DNA of 64,000 bases from Streptomyces sp. HUAS YS2 (lineage in GTDB: Bacteria > Actinomycetota > Actinomycetes > Streptomycetales > Streptomycetaceae), in contig NZ_CP137573.1 in NCBI RefSeq assembly GCF_033343995.1, positions 7,721,001 through 7,785,000 of the forward strand, in the 5' to 3' direction. Numbering within the stretch: position 1 is the stretch's first letter; each line of letters opens with the position of its first letter. Shown piece by piece: positions 61,688 through 64,000 of the stretch. A model generated the notes under the pieces. It ran no database searches. It was given only the letters and a program-made list of their open reading frames with translations, and had not been told where the DNA came from. A program made the position numbers and the translations under genes.

Positions 61688-62763
61688 GAGCCGCTCCCCG
61701 TACCGCGGTTGCTCCACAGCATCGCCGCCGCGATCAGCAGCACCAGGACGCTCTGCACGATCTGCACCGACGACGCGGGAACCCCGGCCGCGAGCTGGAG
61801 GTTGATCCCGCCGCTGGTCAGGAAGCCCAGCAGCAGCGAGACGGCCGCCACCGCGACCAGCGAGCCGCGGGCGAGCAGACCCACCACGAGCCCGGTGAAC
61901 CCGTACCCGGAGGAGAAGTGCTCCGCGAGCACGTACGGGGCGGTCGCGACGAGGCAGGCACCGGCCAGGCCCGCCAGACCGCCCGCAACGCCCAGTCCGG
62001 ACTCCTGCAGACGCGACACCGGCAGGCCGAGCCGCGCCGAGGCGGAGGGGGAGTGCCCCACCGACTTGAGCCGCAGGCCGACACCGGTGAACCGCAGCAC
62101 CACACCCGTGACGACCACGGCGACCACCGCGACGATCACGATCGCCGTCGCGGGCGACTCGATCCCGGCGATCAGCGGAAGCCGTACGCCGGGCGGCAGC
62201 GCCTCGGACTGAGGGAGGGTCTCCGACGAGGTCACCGGCTGCCGCAGCAGCCCCTCCTCGTGCACGGCCACCGACACCGCGCCCGCGCCGACGAAGTTCA
62301 GCAGCAGGGTCGTGATGACCTCGCTGGTCCCGCGGCGCGTCTTGAGCACGGCGGCGACGAGCGCCCACGCGGCGCCCGCGACGAACCCGGCGATCAGGGC
62401 CGTCGGCACGCCGATCGCGGCGGGCACGTCCGCCGGCAGAGCCAGTCCGGTCGCGGCGGCGGCGAGGCCGCCCGCGCACAGTTGTCCCTCGCCCCCCACG
62501 TTCACCAGTCCGGCCCGGTGGGCGACGCTGAAGCCGGCGGCGATGAGGGCCAGCACGGCGGCAGAGTTGAGCGAGCTGCCCACGGCGTACGAGGAGCCGA
62601 ACATGCCCTCGTCGAGGGCCGCCCAGGCGGTGGCCGGATCGGACCCGGCGGCGGTGACGAGCACGGCGCCGACGCCCGTGGCGAGGAGCGCCGCGACCGC
62701 GGCGAGGGACAACGGATGGCGCAGGCGGGCGAGGAGGCGGGGAGGCGCCAGGGACAGTGTCAT
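61684..62763 (-). CDS. BMP-type ABC transporter permease (first subunit)
   Basis: 359-aa permease partner of the downstream gene. About ten hydrophobic helices; signatures HRAGLVNVGGEGQLCAGGLA and LKTRRGTSEVITTLLLNFVG are typical of NupP/YufP-like proteins. LRLKSVGHSPSASARLGLPV is the cytoplasmic coupling loop. ATG 62763 has AAGGA 6 nt upstream; an open frame extends further upstream through a repeat-rich stretch and is not needed. It lies 98 bp after the ATPase gene. Confidence 0.9.
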   Translation of the reverse strand: MTLSLAPPRLLARLRHPLSLAAVAALLATGVGAVLVTAAGSDPATAWAALDEGMFGSSYAVGSSLNSAAVLALIAAGFSVAHRAGLVNVGGEGQLCAGGLAAAATGLALPADVPAAIGVPTALIAGFVAGAAWALVAAVLKTRRGTSEVITTLLLNFVGAGAVSVAVHEEGLLRQPVTSSETLPQSEALPPGVRLPLIAGIESPATAIVIVAVVAVVVTGVVLRFTGVGLRLKSVGHSPSASARLGLPVSRLQESGLGVAGGLAGLAGACLVATAPYVLAEHFSSGYGFTGLVVGLLARGSLVAVAAVSLLLGFLTSGGINLQLAAGVPASSVQIVQSVLVLLIAAAMLWSNRGTGSGS

Positions 62764-62773
62764 GACGGTCCTT

Positions 62774-62803
62774 GCGGAAGCGGAAGCGGAAGCGGAAGCG
62801 GAG
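62774..62803. repeat. Hexanucleotide microsatellite
   Basis: Four tandem copies of GCGGAA (62774-62797) followed by a GCGGAG variant, in the short gap between the ABC ATPase and the first permease. Slippage here would change spacing between the genes; the ribosome site and ATG of the permease lie just beyond on the minus strand. Confidence 0.85.
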
Positions 62804-62861
62804 GGGGAGGCGGCGGGGGAGAGGGGAGCGGATCCGGGGGTCGGCCGCAGGCCGTCGCCGG

Positions 62862-64000
62862 TCACGGCGCCGCAGACGGCGGCGCAGACGGCGGCGCCGG
62901 CGGCGAGGCCGCCCCGGCCCTGCCGGGCCGCCTCCCGTCCTCGTCCGGCGGCGGCGTCTCGAAGCCCCGTGCCGGGCCCGGCGGGGCCGCCTCGCCGTCG
63001 GCACCGAGCATCAGACGCCCGATCCGGTCCCGCGCCCCGGGCTCGGCGGCGCCGACGGGTGCGGACAGCCGTCCCCGGTAGGCGACGACGACGCGGTCGC
63101 ACAGCGCGAGCAGCTCGTCCAGCTCGGACGAGACCACGAGGACCCCGACGCCCCGCGCCGCGGCCTCGCGCACCCTGCTGTGCACCGCGTCCACGGCGCC
63201 GACATCCAGGCCGCGCGTGGGCTGGGCCGCGGCGAGGCAGACCAGTGGCTCCAGGGCGAGTTCGCGGGCCAGCACCACCTTCTGCTGGTTGCCCCCGGAC
63301 AGGCTCGACATCGGCGCGTCCGGGCCGTCGGCGCGGATGTCGTGGGCGGAAAGCACGGCGTCGGCCGCGCTCCGCATCGCGGCCCGGTCCAGGAACAGTC
63401 CCGCGCGGCGGAAGTCCCCGAGCCGTCCGAGGAACAGGTTCTCCGCGACGGACAGTTCGCCGACGCAGCCGTCGTGGTGCCGGTCCTCCGGGACGACGCC
63501 CAGGCCCAAGTCGGTGCGCCGGCGGGGCGAGACCCGCGTGATGTCCGTGGTACCCACGGCCACGGCGCCGCCCGCGTCCGGTACGAGGGAGCCGCCGAGC
63601 ACGGCCATCAGCTCGCTCTGCCCGTTCCCCTCGACCCCGGCGATCCCCATGATCTCGCCGGGCCCGATGTCCAGGGAGACCCGGTCGAGGGCGTGGGTGC
63701 CGTCGGGCCTGCGTACGGTGACGTCCCGCACCCGCAGCGCGGGAGGCCCCGAAGGGTCCGTCGCACCCGCACCCCCTCCTGCACCCGCATCCGCGCCTGC
63801 ACCCGCAGCCATGTGCGGGTGCGAGGCACGCGGGTCCGGTACCGAAACGGCCCCGGACTCCGCCAGCCCGATCGTGCCGGACAGAGCCGGGTCCAGGGAC
63901 TCTGCGGCGCGCCCGATCATCAGCGGGACGAGCCGTTCGGCGGGCAGTTCGGCCAGCGTCCCGCCGCCGGCGACCCTGCCGGCGCGCAGGACCGTCGCCG
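62862..64000 (-). CDS. BMP/sugar-type ABC transporter ATP-binding protein (partial)
   Basis: The 3' part of a double-cassette ATPase (RbsA/NupO-like); the 5' half lies beyond the right edge. The frame is open to the edge and starts TVLRAGRVAGGGTLAELP, the usual end of the first cassette, so ATG 63920 is not the true start. The second cassette has a degenerate Walker A (IAGVEGNGQSELMAVL), signature LSGGNQQKVVLAREL, a modified Walker B region (LVCLAAAQPTRGLDVGAVD) and H-loop replaced by Ser (VSSELDEL), all as expected for this family. The C-terminal tail is Pro/Ala-rich. It powers the two permeases downstream. Confidence 0.9.
   Translation of the reverse strand, partial: ATVLRAGRVAGGGTLAELPAERLVPLMIGRAAESLDPALSGTIGLAESGAVSVPDPRASHPHMAAGAGADAGAGGGAGATDPSGPPALRVRDVTVRRPDGTHALDRVSLDIGPGEIMGIAGVEGNGQSELMAVLGGSLVPDAGGAVAVGTTDITRVSPRRRTDLGLGVVPEDRHHDGCVGELSVAENLFLGRLGDFRRAGLFLDRAAMRSAADAVLSAHDIRADGPDAPMSSLSGGNQQKVVLARELALEPLVCLAAAQPTRGLDVGAVDAVHSRVREAAARGVGVLVVSSELDELLALCDRVVVAYRGRLSAPVGAAEPGARDRIGRLMLGADGEAAPPGPARGFETPPPDEDGRRPGRAGAASPPAPPSAPPSAAP

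Noticed and set aside
62774..62803. CRISPR-like or regulatory repeat
   Set aside because: It is a simple 6-bp tandem repeat with no spacers, best explained by slippage.

Overview
The window is very GC-rich, with third-codon-position G/C bias, GTG and TTG starts, ATGA-type gene overlaps and strong GGAGG-like ribosome sites. It carries a tap-tpg telomere-replication operon (314-3138). Together these point to an actinomycete with a linear replicon, almost certainly a Streptomyces or close relative, and most likely a chromosome arm (a large linear plasmid cannot be excluded). No rRNA, tRNA or CRISPR array was seen.

Layout. 1-5.9 kb: tap and tpg, then a mosaic of broken genes (an Mrr-type nuclease fragment joined to a frameshifted, truncated tyrosine-recombinase gene) that ends in an abrupt junction with an antisense small membrane gene. 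6-10.3 kb: PstS-like phosphate-binding lipoprotein, an APH-fold phosphotransferase, a cytochrome P450 and a small membrane protein behind a double palindromic operator. 10.45-24.7 kb: a catabolic gene set. It has a translationally coupled five-gene operon (acyl-CoA dehydrogenase, ThDP 2-oxoacid decarboxylase, Leu/Glu-type dehydrogenase, NDP-forming acyl-CoA ligase, dienoyl-CoA-reductase-like SDR), a GNAT enzyme, an APC amino-acid permease, two TetR-type regulators (one fused to an XRE-like HTH), a flavin amine oxidase and an Fe-S/FMN/FAD old-yellow-enzyme-type oxidoreductase. Near-identical 22-bp operators sit before the operon and between the permease and its divergent TetR, so these genes probably form one regulon for uptake and degradation of an amino acid or amine.

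24.8-33.8 kb: secreted and defence-type genes. These are an NPP1/NLP necrosis-inducing-like protein, a DUF4232 lipoprotein, a TetR with a perfect 12-bp inverted repeat, a rifamycin monooxygenase (rox) preceded by what looks like a rifamycin-associated element, a subtilisin-inhibitor (SSI) family protein with an unusual P1 residue behind a structured leader, small VOC/SnoaL proteins, and a LysM plus lytic transglycosylase-like protein with a long leader. 33.2-43.9 kb: a NarL-type two-component system, membrane proteins, a probable RelE-like/DUF6247 toxin-antitoxin pair, a carboxylesterase divergent from a PucR-type regulator, a secreted alpha/beta hydrolase, an FUSC-like exporter and an MBL-fold hydrolase.

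44-54.8 kb: an MFS-like permease fused to a SpoIIE/PP2C phosphatase, a Ser/Thr kinase whose downstream partner seems to share its extracellular domain, a flavohaemoglobin with a long proline-rich tail coupled to a PPOX-like protein, an ECF42-type sigma factor with its YciI partner, and a drug-type MFS exporter. 54.8-64 kb: a trehalase/GH63-like glycosidase, a perfect 50-bp palindrome, a second P450 with a repeat-rich promoter, a broken Dabb gene, an ornithine-cyclodeaminase-family enzyme, and a BMP-type nucleoside/sugar ABC transporter that runs off the right edge.

All functional calls come from reading the sequence and from remembered family motifs. No database search was run.
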